Below are positions 1 through 8,877 of a stretch of DNA of 64,000 bases, one piece after another (position 1 is the first letter of the stretch; each line of letters starts with the position of its first letter). A program made the position numbers and the translations under genes. The notes beneath the pieces are model-generated. The model saw only the letters and a program-made list of their open reading frames with translations. It ran no database searches and was not told the DNA's origin. The stretch is from Pelosinus propionicus DSM 13327 (GTDB lineage: Bacteria; Bacillota; Negativicutes; DSM-13327): contig NZ_FOTS01000003.1 of the NCBI RefSeq assembly GCF_900114615.1, positions 109,668 to 173,667 on the forward strand. Reading direction: 5' to 3'.

Positions 1-48
1 TAATAATAGATGATATTATGAAATACATGTTTTAGGAGGTTCATATAT

Positions 49-1578
49 ATGATTGCAGCACTTTACATACGTGTATCTACAGCTGATCAAGCAGAAAAGG
101 GATATTCTCTTGAAACTCAGTTAACAGAAAACCGTAAGAAAGCAAGTGAATTGGGAGCAACAAATTTCGTAGAGTTTATTGATGATGGCTATAGTGGTGA
201 ATATATTGATCGCCCTGCCCTCACTCAACTGCGGGATGGATTAGAAAGAAAAGAATTTGACATAGTTGTTATATACGACCCCGATCGATTAGCCAGAAAT
301 CTAGCGCACCAGCTTATCATTACAGATGAAATAGAAAAGTCTGGGGGGAAATTGTTCTTCGTCTCGGTCACCTTTGAATCATCGCCCGAAGGAAAATTAT
401 TTTATTCTATGCGTGGTGCCATATCCGCCTATGAAAAAGAGAAAATTAAAGAACGTACAACTCGTGGTAAGAAGGGAAAGGCTCGCCAAGGTAAGCTAGT
501 AAATAACGGTCACTGTTTTGGATATGAGTATGATAAAGCTAATAGTATGTATATTATAAATGAAGATCAAGCTGTTATTGTGCGTCAAATCTTTAATTTA
601 TGCATCAAAGATAAATTAGGTACCGCCCTCATTAGCAAAGAATTGAATCGTGAAGGGATTCCTGCTCCTCGTGGTAATCACTGGATAGTTTCAAGCATCC
701 ATCGAATACTCACGAATACAGCTTATCGAGGTATTATTTACAGCATGAAGCACAAATCCACTAAAACAGGTTTTAATACTCGTAAAATTGAGACTCGCCC
801 TGAATCCGAGTGGATTCCCATCCAAGTACCTGCTATTGTTGATGAAATCACTTGGCACTTTGCGCAAAAACAATTGCAACTAAATAAGGATTTATCTAAA
901 AGAAACTTAAAATTTGACTATCTTTTAAATGGTTTAGTCTACTGTAAACTCTGCAACAGAAAAATGACCATCAAACATTCTGGCAATGGTGATAGCCCTA
1001 TCAGCTATTACGTTTGCTTAACGCAAGTTAGCACATCCTATATGTATTTAGAAAATGAAAAATGCACAGTTAGGCGTATTCCTGCTGTCATACTAGATGA
1101 ATTGGTATGGGATAAGTTAAATGAATTAGCAGAAAACCTTGAACTAATAGATCAATATGCACAAGATATTGGCAATCCTAGCGCAGCAGCTAAAGTTAAA
1201 AACACTTTAATAAAGCTAAAAGAAACTGAGAAAAAAATAAAAACCCAAAAGGACACTGTTATGCGATGGTTTCGACGACAAATCATTAGTGGCAGCGATG
1301 CTGAAAAACATTTAGATGATATCAACAAGCAACTTATTAATATCGAGGTTACAAAAAAACGTTTAAATGATGAGTTGAATCTTCTTACACTTCAAATTAG
1401 TCCAGTAAATACTATAAAGAAACTTAAAAATCATTTTAAAGATTCTCAATACTACTCAAATGACGAGCGAAAGGGAGCAGTGCGCACAGTGCTCGAAAAG
1501 GTAATTGTTGAACGAATTGACACTACCTATGCCAAAAATAGCAAGCCTGAATTAACGATTGATTTAAAATTTTTATAA
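49..1578 (+). CDS. Large serine site-specific recombinase (integrase/excisionase of an integrated element)
   Basis: This 509-residue protein has the layout of a large serine recombinase. The N-terminal resolvase domain covers about residues 1-150, with R8 and the nucleophile S10 in YIRVSTADQ and a DPDRLARN motif near residue 80. A recombinase DNA-binding domain follows at about 160-270. A zinc ribbon with CKLC and later Cys residues lies at about 300-350, and a Lys/Glu-rich coiled coil at about 385-450. Such enzymes integrate and excise prophages, conjugative elements and sporulation-excised elements at attB/attP without long homology. The start is preceded by AGGAGG about 10 bases upstream. 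The gene points at, and stops about 55 bases before, the point where spoVK is broken, as expected for an integrase beside its own attachment site. The rest of the element must lie left of the window. Confidence 0.95.
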   Translation: MIAALYIRVSTADQAEKGYSLETQLTENRKKASELGATNFVEFIDDGYSGEYIDRPALTQLRDGLERKEFDIVVIYDPDRLARNLAHQLIITDEIEKSGGKLFFVSVTFESSPEGKLFYSMRGAISAYEKEKIKERTTRGKKGKARQGKLVNNGHCFGYEYDKANSMYIINEDQAVIVRQIFNLCIKDKLGTALISKELNREGIPAPRGNHWIVSSIHRILTNTAYRGIIYSMKHKSTKTGFNTRKIETRPESEWIPIQVPAIVDEITWHFAQKQLQLNKDLSKRNLKFDYLLNGLVYCKLCNRKMTIKHSGNGDSPISYYVCLTQVSTSYMYLENEKCTVRRIPAVILDELVWDKLNELAENLELIDQYAQDIGNPSAAAKVKNTLIKLKETEKKIKTQKDTVMRWFRRQIISGSDAEKHLDDINKQLINIEVTKKRLNDELNLLTLQISPVNTIKKLKNHFKDSQYYSNDERKGAVRTVLEKVIVERIDTTYAKNSKPELTIDLKFL

Positions 1579-1588
1579 ATCTTCAGTT

Positions 1589-2185
1589 TTATACTATGTA
1601 TGTATGTATTTTTTTAGGTCCTTGTATACTGGTTACTACCAATACATCAATGGATTCTTTCCCAAAATCTTTTTCACCGCCCCGAGCCAAAGAGTATGCT
1701 TCGTCAATAAATAAGATGCCACCATATGCTTTCTTTAATTGTTCACGAGTCTTCTGGGCTGTATGCCCTATATATTCTCCAACCAAATCAGCTCTCTCAA
1801 CCTCAATAAGATGACCACGTTGTAAGATTCCAATCTCACGAAAGATTTGCCCAAGTAGCCTCGCCACAGTGGTTTTCCCTGTACCTGGATTTCCTTTAAA
1901 GATCATATGCAGCACTAATGGTTCGGTATTTAATTTTTCTTGTACACGGCGACGCTGAATTTCAATAAATGCATAAATCTCTCTTACCAAGTTTTTCACT
2001 TCTGATAATCCGATTAAATGGTCTAATTCATATAAAATTTCTTCTATTCGCTTTTGCCGATTATCGATTTTAGTATGACAAGTAGTTATATTATCTAATT
2101 TGCGCAAAGACTTAAACGCCTGAGTTGGTGATATTTCACCATTTCCAACAGCTGTAAAAACATCTTGTGGATAAACATAGGTCAT
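1589..2185 (-). pseudogene. spoVK: SpoVK AAA ATPase, 5' part only, cut by the integrated element
   Basis: SpoVK is an AAA+ ATPase needed for late spore maturation in Bacillus; the family is usually about 310-330 residues. Here only about 183 native residues remain. They include the N-terminal helical part, the Walker A motif GNPGTGKTT near residue 97 and Walker [12 protein letters not shown] near 163. The frame then leaves the family sequence just after [10 protein letters not shown], and 15 extra residues end at a stop. Sensor 1, the arginine finger and the C-terminal lid are missing, so this fragment should not work alone. The start has a GGGGTGAT ribosome binding site. The place next to hfq and miaA matches the normal spoVK position in Firmicutes. 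The gene may be rebuilt if the element excises during sporulation, as for sigK and the skin element; that is inference. Confidence 0.85.
1620..1650. other. Probable attachment-site junction (attL or attR) inside spoVK
   Basis: Reading spoVK on the minus strand, the protein matches the SpoVK family up to a Val codon at 1637-1639 and then runs into 15 unrelated residues and a stop. The break is therefore near 1634-1640. It sits at the centre of an imperfect inverted repeat spanning 1627-1644 (TACTGGTTA / CTACCAATA, 6 of 9 pairs). This fits the short, loosely symmetric att sites used by large serine recombinases. The exact crossover bases are inferred; the other junction lies outside the window. 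Confidence 0.65.
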
Positions 2186-2250
2186 TTAAATCACCCCACC
2201 CTATGGTTATAGATGATATACATTATACTCAGAATGCAAGAAACGGTGAT

Positions 2251-2284
2251 AAAAAAATTCTAGGCAAATGCCTAGAATTTTTTA
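2251..2284 (-). terminator. Rho-independent terminator after hfq (bidirectional form)
   Basis: A perfect 12-bp stem (AAATTCTAGGCA and its complement) encloses AA. A-runs on the left and T-runs on the right allow it to work in both directions. It overlaps the hfq stop and ends the miaA-hfq transcript; spoVK starts a separate unit beyond it. Confidence 0.85.
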
Positions 2285-2548
2285 TAATAATTTATCAGAT
2301 TTATTATCTTCTTTTTTTTCATGAGATGTTGATGATAGAGGTCTCAGAGGCGTAATCGTTGATATGGCATGTTTATATACCAACTGCTGTTTACCATCAT
2401 TTTCTATAATTACAGTAAAATTATCAAACCCCTTAACGACACCTCTCAATTGGAAACCGTTAATAAGATAAATAATTACAGGCAGATTGTTTTCTTTGCG
2501 GATTTGGTTTAGAAAACTATCTTGTAAGTTAATAGCTTTATTTAGCAT
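2282..2548 (-). CDS. hfq: RNA chaperone Hfq
   Basis: Hfq is a hexameric Sm-like protein that binds small RNAs and mRNAs. The 88-residue protein shows Sm1 (residues about 8-45, with the [13 protein letters not shown] strand pair) and the Sm2 signature YKHAIST near residue 58. A charged tail follows (Ser/Lys/Glu/Asp-rich, about 20 residues), longer than the very short tail of the Bacillus protein. The start has GGAGGGG 8 bases upstream. It lies 25 bases after miaA, the usual miaA-hfq order, and ends in a strong terminator. Confidence 0.97.
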   Translation of the reverse strand: MLNKAINLQDSFLNQIRKENNLPVIIYLINGFQLRGVVKGFDNFTVIIENDGKQQLVYKHAISTITPLRPLSSTSHEKKEDNKSDKLL

Positions 2549-2573
2549 AGTTAAACCCCTCCGATTTTTATTT

Positions 2574-3527
2574 TTATCTTAATGATTCGATTCTAAGGTT
2601 ACGTTTTCCTGCAATTTCTTTGTAAATTGTTTCCATCATCTCATTTGTTGTATCGAAATTTTTTACATCAAACCAGATAATATATGGCATTTTCCGATAC
2701 CAAGTTAATTGACGTTTGGCAAAATTCCTTGTAGCTTGTTTAATGCTGCTAATCGCCGTAGCTAAATCGATTTCTTTTTGCAAGTACTTAACGATTTCTT
2801 TATAACCAATACCTTGCATCGCCTGGCAGTTAGCTGGTATACCACTGTTCAACAATTTTTCTACTTCATATACCAAGCCTTGAGACATCATCAAATCGAC
2901 TCGTTGATTAATCCTTTCATATAATAACTTTCGCTCCATTGTAAGCCCAATAACAACAGCATCATATAAAAGTATATGCTGCTCCATTAGCTTATTTTGG
3001 GATACGGTTTCACCACTAAGATAATAGATCTCTAAAGCACGAATGATACGACGTAAATCATTAGGATGCAAACGTGCAGCTGTATCGGGTGATACTGCTG
3101 CTAATCGATCATGAAGATATTGATTACCATGTTTTTTCGCTAAATCATCTAATTGTATACGTAATTTCTCATCACTAGGCGTGGGATTAAATTGATAGCC
3201 TTCCAATAAGGCTTTTACATATAACCCAGTACCACCTGCTAAAATAGGTATTACTCCTTTTTGATTTATATTCGTAATATGTTGGCTAGCAAGCGCTGTA
3301 AAATCAACTACACTAAAATCTGCCTGGGGTTCCAAAATGTCGATTAAATGATGAGTTATATTAGATCGTTCGTCACTAGAAGGCTTAGCAGTTCCAATAT
3401 TCATATCTTTATAAACCAACATCGAATCACCAGAGATAATCTCAGTATTCAACTTTTTTGCAAGCTCAATGCTCACTTTTGTTTTACCTACAGCAGTTGG
3501 TCCTATGACAGCAATCAGCTTTTCCAT
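2574..3527 (-). CDS. miaA: tRNA dimethylallyltransferase MiaA
   Basis: MiaA adds a dimethylallyl group to A37 of tRNAs that read UNN codons. The 317 residues match the family's usual length. The P-loop GPTAVGKTK lies at about residues 8-16, the [18 protein letters not shown] block near 32-49, [10 protein letters not shown] near 98 and the [10 protein letters not shown] motif near 279. The product is the substrate that MiaB, encoded further upstream in the same block, methylthiolates. The start follows the stop of the methyltransferase gene by 3 bases, so the two are probably co-transcribed and translationally coupled. Confidence 0.97.
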   Translation of the reverse strand: MEKLIAVIGPTAVGKTKVSIELAKKLNTEIISGDSMLVYKDMNIGTAKPSSDERSNITHHLIDILEPQADFSVVDFTALASQHITNINQKGVIPILAGGTGLYVKALLEGYQFNPTPSDEKLRIQLDDLAKKHGNQYLHDRLAAVSPDTAARLHPNDLRRIIRALEIYYLSGETVSQNKLMEQHILLYDAVVIGLTMERKLLYERINQRVDLMMSQGLVYEVEKLLNSGIPANCQAMQGIGYKEIVKYLQKEIDLATAISSIKQATRNFAKRQLTWYRKMPYIIWFDVKNFDTTNEMMETIYKEIAGKRNLRIESLR

Positions 3528-3530
3528 AAT

Positions 3531-4316
3531 TTAGTTCTCCACCTTAATAACACCATATTGAATGCTACTATATTTTCCACCGTAAATAGTACTAATGCCT
3601 AAACGATCAAACTCATTATTGTTGGACGATTCTTTAATAACTACCCTTTTTCTTGCTACTCGGCAGGCTTGTGCAAAAGTACTTTCTGCTATGGGACTAT
3701 TATCAGCCAAATAACGCAAAGGTTTTAAGTTTGAACTACTATAAATTGGCTGACGGAACATAGGATCAAAGAATACAACATCAAAGCTATTATCAGGCAA
3801 ATTAATAAGAATGTCATGACAATGTTTACTTTTCACTTGAATACGACGTAATGCCTGATTAACATCTTCTTTTTCATGGGTAAAATGTTGTAAACCGTAA
3901 CTTGCGACAACGGCAAGAAGAGGTGAAGCTTCAATACCAATGACCTTCCCTGTCTGACCAACTGTAAAACTGGCAACAACTGCATCCGTAGCTAATCCTA
4001 ATGTGCAATCTAACACGGACATACCTGCAGATAATGACATAGCAGTTATCATATGGTCATTTTTACCATTTTTCAGATTTTCTATTCGCAATTCAGCCAT
4101 ATTTAAATGAAAAAAATACTCACCGCCTATTGTATGGACAATCGGGCCGTTTTTCGTAATGACAACTATATTTTCAACTTGATAGTTGTTTCTTAGTGCG
4201 GTAATTGAATGACGATCCCGAGAGATTAAAGGAGCTTGTAATTTTTTTGCTATTTCTTGTGCTAATTCTTCTATTTCGCAGGGAGGAGATTGTATTGTTG
4301 TTACTAGTAAGTCCAT
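3531..4316 (-). CDS. Class I SAM-dependent methyltransferase, RsmJ-like family, target unknown
   Basis: The 261-residue protein has a Rossmann methyltransferase core. A GMSVLDCTLGLATDAVVAS motif at about residues 97-115 corresponds to the SAM-binding loop, GKVIGIEASP follows as motif II, and FDVVFFDPMF near 180 is a DPMF/DPPY-like catalytic loop. The FDPMFR form resembles the RsmJ (16S rRNA guanine-N2) group, but the N-terminal 90 residues differ and no target can be read from the sequence. It sits directly before miaA, which makes an RNA-modification role plausible. A similar protein of unknown role occurs in other Firmicutes. Confidence 0.75.
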   Translation of the reverse strand: MDLLVTTIQSPPCEIEELAQEIAKKLQAPLISRDRHSITALRNNYQVENIVVITKNGPIVHTIGGEYFFHLNMAELRIENLKNGKNDHMITAMSLSAGMSVLDCTLGLATDAVVASFTVGQTGKVIGIEASPLLAVVASYGLQHFTHEKEDVNQALRRIQVKSKHCHDILINLPDNSFDVVFFDPMFRQPIYSSSNLKPLRYLADNSPIAESTFAQACRVARKRVVIKESSNNNEFDRLGISTIYGGKYSSIQYGVIKVEN

Positions 4317-4399
4317 TACATCACCTATTATCTAATACAAATATTTTGATCTTAATTTATAACAAAGTATCTTTAATGTATAGTCAAGTTGCTTAGAAT

Positions 4400-6220
4400 T
4401 TATGTACGTTTAAACATTTTATATAAGTCTTTTGGAGTAAAACGTATCATTGCAGGCCGCCCATGAGGACAAGTATAGGGTAAATTGGTATTACATAATT
4501 CTCCAATTAAAGCCTGCATTTGCCGCATATTCAGTGTTTCTCCAGCCTTAATCGCAGCACGGCAGGATGCTATTTGCAGGCAGTGATGACGTAATTCCTG
4601 GGGATTCGGATCATGCATGTTTTGAATATATTCTAATATCTGCCTAATCGACGCCTCGGTTTCTGCCAATGGAATATCACTAGGTAATTCAGATAAACGC
4701 ATGGTATTCGGTCCGGCTAATTCTAACGTGAATCCTAATTTATAGAAAGTATCATGATATTCTGAAATAATATTGATTTCAGTAGTATCAAAATCCAAAA
4801 ATAAAGGTACTAGTAATTGCTGCGAAGGAATACGCTCTGTATGTTGACTCATTTTATCATAAAGGATACGTTCATGAGCTGCATGTTGATCAATAATGTA
4901 CAAACCATCAGGACCTTTACTGATAATAAAGCAGTCATCGACTTGTCCTAGAGGATATAACGTAAACTGAGAATCCTCTGTAATTGTTGATATCAGATTA
5001 GGAGATGGTGCATCGAATGACATCATTTCTTCCTTCTCTAATGTATCTCGCACTACATTTAGGGGAAGCGGAGTCTCTTGCCAAGAACTTACTACAGGAA
5101 TAGAAGCAGCATGATAAGAAGCTTTTTTATAGTCATTATTCGTATATGGATTCAAAACAGATTGAGAATACGAGTTGGGAGTAGGTTTAAATTCAACCGT
5201 AGCTGCGAGTTGATCAGGAGCATGTGGTGCCGACAAAACCTCTATGACAGCCTTATATACAGCTCTAAAAATTTTTTGTTCATCACTGAATTTAACTTCA
5301 CTTTTCTGCGGATGAACATTGACATCAATCGTATCTGTGGGAACGCTAAGATCTAAAACTGCCAAAGGATATCCGCTCTTAGGTAATAAAGAATGATACG
5401 CATTATCCAGAGCTTTCGCTATTGAACGACTATTGATCACTCTCGCATTGACAATAACAGTTTGCCACTGACGACTACTTTTTAGCAAGGTCGGTTTGGA
5501 TAAATAACCAGATATTTTTATGTTATCAATTGTATTTTCATAATGAACCGGCAGCAAATCAGGAGCAATTTTTTGTCCATATATATTAGTTAATGTGTCC
5601 TGTAACTGATTATTACCAGGAGTAGAAAGAACCAATCGATTATTATTAATCAACTTAAAGGCAATGTTAGGATTGGCTAACGCAATTTTCGTTAAAATAT
5701 CATGAATATGAGAGCTTTCAGTAGAGGGCGTTTTTAAGAACTTCTTGCGAGCAGGAGTATTAAAGAATAAGTCTTTAACGACAATACTTGTACCTACACT
5801 TCCACCTGCTTCTCGGATGTCAGTAGTAATTCCTCCTACCACTTCTACATACGTTGCTAATGATTGATTATCATGAAGACGGGTGGTTAAGGAAAACCTA
5901 GACACTGCTGCAATACTAGGAAGAGCCTCCCCACGAAAGCCCAAAGACGTAATTGTTGCTAAATCTTCTGCTGCACTAATTTTACTCGTAGCATGACGTA
6001 AAATAGCAAGTTGTGCATCCTCAGAACTCATACCAATACCATCATCTGTTATTCGAATAAAGCCAATACCGCCTTCAGCAATTTCAATTTCGATATTTTT
6101 GCTTTGTGCATCAATAGAATTCTCAACCAGTTCTTTTACAATAGAAGATGGGCGTTCTACCACTTCTCCTGCAGCAATTTTATTCGCTGTATTTTCATCT
6201 AAGACATGAATAAAGCTCAT
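4400..6220 (-). CDS. mutL: DNA mismatch repair protein MutL
   Basis: MutL couples mismatch recognition by MutS to strand nicking. The 606 residues show a GHKL ATPase N-terminus: ELVENSIDA near residue 31, DDGIGMS near 58, RGEALPSIA near 96. A linker of about 330-420 is followed by a C-terminal dimerisation/endonuclease domain with DQHAAHERILYDKM near 440, SCRAAIKAGE near 555 and CPHGRPAM near 588. These three motifs mark the nicking-competent MutL type. The last Glu of the DQHA(X)2E(X)4E motif is Asp here, a conservative change. The start overlaps the mutS stop (ATGA), showing translational coupling. Confidence 0.97.
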   Translation of the reverse strand: MSFIHVLDENTANKIAAGEVVERPSSIVKELVENSIDAQSKNIEIEIAEGGIGFIRITDDGIGMSSEDAQLAILRHATSKISAAEDLATITSLGFRGEALPSIAAVSRFSLTTRLHDNQSLATYVEVVGGITTDIREAGGSVGTSIVVKDLFFNTPARKKFLKTPSTESSHIHDILTKIALANPNIAFKLINNNRLVLSTPGNNQLQDTLTNIYGQKIAPDLLPVHYENTIDNIKISGYLSKPTLLKSSRQWQTVIVNARVINSRSIAKALDNAYHSLLPKSGYPLAVLDLSVPTDTIDVNVHPQKSEVKFSDEQKIFRAVYKAVIEVLSAPHAPDQLAATVEFKPTPNSYSQSVLNPYTNNDYKKASYHAASIPVVSSWQETPLPLNVVRDTLEKEEMMSFDAPSPNLISTITEDSQFTLYPLGQVDDCFIISKGPDGLYIIDQHAAHERILYDKMSQHTERIPSQQLLVPLFLDFDTTEINIISEYHDTFYKLGFTLELAGPNTMRLSELPSDIPLAETEASIRQILEYIQNMHDPNPQELRHHCLQIASCRAAIKAGETLNMRQMQALIGELCNTNLPYTCPHGRPAMIRFTPKDLYKMFKRT

Positions 6221-8811
6221 AATTTACCAGACTCCTGTTTTGCCTGATTTTGTAATTGATAGAGAATATTGATCGCTTCAATGGGAGTAATTGTTGTAAT
6301 GTCTATTGCTAATAATTCATCTACCGTCGATGACGTGAATAGAGACATGGGAGTGGTGGCAGCAGCAGATTCCGCTACAGAAAGAGAAAGATTTTGTGAT
6401 TGTACATGATTTTGTTCCAATTCTACTAACAGCTCTTGCGCTCGTTTAATTACCTTTTGTGGTAAGCCTGCTAACTGGGCTACATGTATACCATAGCTTT
6501 TATCTGCGCCACCAGGGATTATGCGGCGTAAAAAAACTACATCACTCCCTCTCTCTTTTACTGCCACGGAATAATTTTTAACGGTTTTATGATTATCAGC
6601 TAGTTCTGTAAGCTCATGATAATGAGTCGCAAATAATGTTTTAGCTTTAACACGTTCTTTGATGTATTCAATTACAGCGCGAGCAATACTCATCCCATCA
6701 AAGGTACTCGTTCCTCGTCCAATTTCATCTAAAATAATTAAGCTTTGCGATGTAGCATGCTTTAGTATTTGTGCAACTTCATTCATTTCTACCATAAATG
6801 TACTTTGCCCAGTTGATAAATCATCACTGGCTCCTACCCTGGTAAAAATTCGGTCAACAGGGCTAATGATCGCTTCTCGGGCGGGAATAAAGCTACCGAT
6901 TTGTGCCATAAGCACAAGTAGTGCGACTTGGCGCATATAAGTGGATTTACCTGCCATATTAGGTCCAGTAATAATCATGATTTCATTACTATGGTGGTTC
7001 AAATCACTATCATTAGGAACAAATAACTCCCGTTTTAATAGTCGCTCCACAATCGGGTGACGACCATCTTTAATAGTAATTTCTCTTGTTTGGGTTATTG
7101 TAGGTCTAATATAATTATGACGAAAAGCAACTTCACTTAAACTAATAATAACATCCAGCTGCGCTAATTGTCTGGCTGTTTCTTGAATTTCTTTCATATA
7201 TACTTTAATATGATCCCGTATTTTAGAAAACAGATGATATTCAATCGTAACAATTTTTTCTTGAGCACCAAGAATCTTAGACTCAAATTCTTTTAACTCA
7301 GGCGTAATGTAGCGTTCCGCATTGGCTAGGGTTTGTTTTCGAACATAGCTAAGTGGAACTGAAGCTGTATGAGAATGAGTAACCTCAATATAATAGCCAA
7401 AAACTTTATTATATCCGACTTTGAGAGACTTAATACCGGTGTTTTCTCTTTCTCTCGTTTCAATATCCTGCACAAATTGTTTACTGTCTCGCGCTATCGT
7501 ATGTAATTCGTCTAATTCTAGATCATAGCCTCGTTTAATTAATCCACCCTCACGCACAGAGAATGGTGGATTATCTACGATAGCAGTATCGACTAAGGTA
7601 ACAAGATCGATATGAGTATGCAGATAAAAGTGTAAATTACTTAAAAATATCGTATTGGTTTTTTGTAGCTGCTCTTTGATCGTAGGTAATACCACTAATG
7701 AGGATTTTAAGGCAACTAAATCACGAGCGCTTGCAGTACCTACTTCAATACGAGTTAAAATTCGTTCAAGATCATAAATATTAGCTAATGTTTCATGGAT
7801 GGTTTGACGCAATGTAGGCTTTTCTAAAAGTTCTGCAATAGAGTCTTGCCGCTGTATAATATGAGTTGTATTCATTAATGGGTATTCCAACCACTTTTTG
7901 AGCAAACGACCACCCATTGCCGTTTTTGTATCATCTAACACATAAAGCAGGGTATCTTTTTTACCCCCATCTCTTACGTTGCGTGTCACCTCCAAATTAC
8001 GCATACTGGTCGAATCAATTGTCAAATATTCAAATGTATTATAATTTATAAGTCGATTGATATGTGACAAATCGGTTTTTACAGTCTGGTGTAAATAATA
8101 TAATAAACAACCAATAGCAGTAAGAGCCACGTCTTCTTGAGGCAAATCATCCGTCATAAAATGCTGCTTTGGTAAATCGCTAACTAGCTTTAGATTATCA
8201 ATTGCTAACGTTGTATGAGTACAATGAGGTATGCGATTACTAATAAAAGTATTTAACTTTTCGATGCTTTCAATTTTGCTTGCTAAAACTAACTCCGTAG
8301 GCATTAATCGAAATAATTGGTCATACAATGCTGTTAATCGCTGAGAGCCTAAAAAGGTTGCCCAGAGACATTCACCTGTAGAAATATCGGCAGCAGCAAG
8401 AATTAGCTCTTCCTCTTCTTCATATAACACTGCCAGATAATTATTATTGTTATCTGGTAAAAGATTTTCAGCAATTATGGTACCAGGAGTAATAATTTTG
8501 ATAACCTCACGCTTAACGATCCCCTTAGCTTGCTTTGGATCTTCGACTTGTTCACATATGGCTACTTTATAGCCTTTGCTAATCAACTTCGCAATATAAG
8601 TATCTGCTGCATGATAAGGTATACCACACATGGGAACACGTTGCCCGCCATCTCTTGCTGTAAGTGTAATTTCTAATTCACGTGATGCCAACTCTGCATC
8701 CGTAAAAAACATCTCATAAAAATCTCCCATACGAAAAAATAAAATTTCATTTTCATGCTGACTTTTAATCTCTAAATATTGTTCCATCATAGGGGTATAC
8801 TTTATCGTCAT
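6217..8811 (-). CDS. mutS: DNA mismatch repair protein MutS
   Basis: MutS recognises mismatches and small loops in DNA. From the chosen ATG the protein is 864 residues, typical for the family. The mismatch-wedging motif DFYEMF is near residue 30, the Walker A motif GPNMAGKSTYMRQ near 605, and ILDEIGRGTSTFDG (Walker B and signature) near 685. A longer frame reaches 8859, but that ATG has no ribosome binding site. The ATG at 8809-8811 has AGAGAGG upstream and gives the normal MTIKYTPMMEQY N-terminus. The stop overlaps the mutL start by 4 bases. The gene forms an operon with mutL, downstream of miaB. Confidence 0.97.
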   Translation of the reverse strand: MTIKYTPMMEQYLEIKSQHENEILFFRMGDFYEMFFTDAELASRELEITLTARDGGQRVPMCGIPYHAADTYIAKLISKGYKVAICEQVEDPKQAKGIVKREVIKIITPGTIIAENLLPDNNNNYLAVLYEEEEELILAAADISTGECLWATFLGSQRLTALYDQLFRLMPTELVLASKIESIEKLNTFISNRIPHCTHTTLAIDNLKLVSDLPKQHFMTDDLPQEDVALTAIGCLLYYLHQTVKTDLSHINRLINYNTFEYLTIDSTSMRNLEVTRNVRDGGKKDTLLYVLDDTKTAMGGRLLKKWLEYPLMNTTHIIQRQDSIAELLEKPTLRQTIHETLANIYDLERILTRIEVGTASARDLVALKSSLVVLPTIKEQLQKTNTIFLSNLHFYLHTHIDLVTLVDTAIVDNPPFSVREGGLIKRGYDLELDELHTIARDSKQFVQDIETRERENTGIKSLKVGYNKVFGYYIEVTHSHTASVPLSYVRKQTLANAERYITPELKEFESKILGAQEKIVTIEYHLFSKIRDHIKVYMKEIQETARQLAQLDVIISLSEVAFRHNYIRPTITQTREITIKDGRHPIVERLLKRELFVPNDSDLNHHSNEIMIITGPNMAGKSTYMRQVALLVLMAQIGSFIPAREAIISPVDRIFTRVGASDDLSTGQSTFMVEMNEVAQILKHATSQSLIILDEIGRGTSTFDGMSIARAVIEYIKERVKAKTLFATHYHELTELADNHKTVKNYSVAVKERGSDVVFLRRIIPGGADKSYGIHVAQLAGLPQKVIKRAQELLVELEQNHVQSQNLSLSVAESAAATTPMSLFTSSTVDELLAIDITTITPIEAINILYQLQNQAKQESGKL

Positions 8812-8877
8812 AGGTGTTCGCCTCTCTTTCTTGGTGTAGTCGAGATTATAAAAAAGCATGTCGCTATATAAGTAATA

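Noticed and set aside
1589..2185. Intact 198-residue AAA ATPase
   Set aside because: The last 15 residues are foreign and the C-terminal third of the family is missing, so it is treated as an interrupted spoVK.
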